Assembly: GCA_903897605.1 (NCBI GenBank)
Contig: CAIUCH010000044.1
Location: 1 to 50,527, forward strand
DNA from: an uncultured Alphaproteobacteria bacterium
GTDB lineage: Bacteria > Pseudomonadota > Alphaproteobacteria > Micropepsales > Micropepsaceae
DNA: 50,527 nucleotides
Direction: 5' to 3'
How positions within the stretch are numbered: the first letter of the stretch is position 1; every line of letters starts with the position of its first letter. Position numbers and translations under genes: made by a program. Shown here piece by piece: positions 49,481 to 50,527 of the stretch. The notes beneath the pieces are model-generated. The model saw only the letters and a list, made by a program, of their open reading frames with translations, had not been told where the DNA came from and ran no database searches.

Positions 49481-49527
49481 CACGAAGTATTTGTCTTAGT
49501 AAAATCAACTATTTAGGAGAGGTACGC

Positions 49528-49836
49528 ATGAAGTTCCGTCCCCTTGGCGACCGTGTGGTCGTCCGCCGCATCAAGGAAGACACCAAGACCGCTGGCGGCA
49601 TCATCATCCCCGAGACCGCTCAGGAAAAGCCGCAAGAAGGCGAGATCATCTCGGTCGGCCCCGGCGCGATTGATGAAAAGACCGGCAAACGCACCCCCTT
49701 GGAAGTGAAGCCGGGCGACTCGGTTCTGTTCGGCAAATGGTCGGGCACCGAAGTGAAGATCGATGGCGAGGAACTCCTGATCATGAAGGAGAGCGACGTC
49801 ATGGGCGTTATCGAGGGCCGCAAGGCGAAGAAATAA
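49528..49836 (+). CDS. groES: co-chaperonin GroES
   Basis: A 102-residue co-chaperonin forming the heptameric lid of Gro[16 protein letters not shown] is the N-terminal signature, the mobile loop spans [16 protein letters not shown], and it ends [11 protein letters not shown]. It is slightly longer at the C-terminus (RKAKK) than E. coli GroES (97). TAGGAGAGG precedes the ATG at 49528. An upstream in-frame start at 49474 lies in the CIRCE operator and is rejected. It forms the groES-groEL operon. Confidence 0.98.
   Translation: MKFRPLGDRVVVRRIKEDTKTAGGIIIPETAQEKPQEGEIISVGPGAIDEKTGKRTPLEVKPGDSVLFGKWSGTEVKIDGEELLIMKESDVMGVIEGRKAKK

Positions 49837-50527
<691 letters not shown>

Noticed and set aside
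49320-49508. 62-codon minus-strand frame upstream of groES
   Set aside because: It runs through the groESL promoter and CIRCE operator; no support as a gene.
49474-49527. Upstream in-frame start for groES
   Set aside because: It lies in the CIRCE operator and precedes the normal [11 protein letters not shown]-terminus, which has its own ribosome binding site.

Overview
The window is a high-GC chromosomal segment of an alphaproteobacterium. The evidence is the block ileS-lspA-DUF3035 lipoprotein-paired M16 peptidases, a TipF-like degenerate EAL protein, a TIGR01459-type HAD hydrolase, a large TonB-dependent receptor, S46 and amidohydrolase secreted enzymes, and a CIRCE-controlled groESL. It looks closest to the Caulobacterales/Micropepsales type, but the sequence alone does not fix the genus. 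No rRNA, tRNA, CRISPR array, transposase or prophage was seen.

Layout. 1-2.5 kb: acetate use (satP-acs, acs cut by the left edge). 2.6-9.9 kb: a TonB-dependent receptor diverges from an AraC regulator; a 19-bp-stem bidirectional terminator separates the regulator from a convergent 996-residue TolB-propeller/amidohydrolase. TTGGACA-like boxes in helical phase lie before both the regulator and the hydrolase. 10-13 kb: an OmpR/CpxA-type two-component system diverges from a small unknown gene, followed by two tandem paralogous 37- and 38-residue membrane microproteins. A 19-bp motif (16/19 identical) occurs before the regulator/small-gene divergon and before the microproteins. 13-19 kb: S46 dipeptidyl peptidase, Tat-exported metallo-beta-lactamase-fold enzyme, small membrane protein, second amidohydrolase, and a PLP-dependent D-threonine aldolase-like gene broken by a 1-nt deletion. 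19-26 kb: a histidine-striped lipoprotein, then a glycan locus (permease without ATPase domain, GH144, GH15, and divergent cytoplasmic GH3). 26-31 kb: an orphan IorB-type molybdenum hydroxylase subunit translationally coupled to an amino-acid permease and a spermidine-synthase-like protein, plus two small proteins.

31-50.5 kb is mostly core: DsbD-family protein, rsmD, mutL, pgi, two M16 peptidases, DUF3035 lipoprotein, lspA, ileS, ribF, MaoC, HAD and TipF-like protein, then two low-complexity exported proteins and groES-groEL (cut by the right edge) behind a sigma70-type promoter and a CIRCE operator. Between pgi and mutL lies a 149-bp insertion carrying a second, diverged but protein-conserved copy of the last 22 codons of pgi.

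The observations most worth following are the two-component system with its tandem microproteins and shared operator-like motif, the insertion that regenerates the pgi 3' end, the 14 in-register xFxNR pentapeptides, and the phased TGGA boxes.
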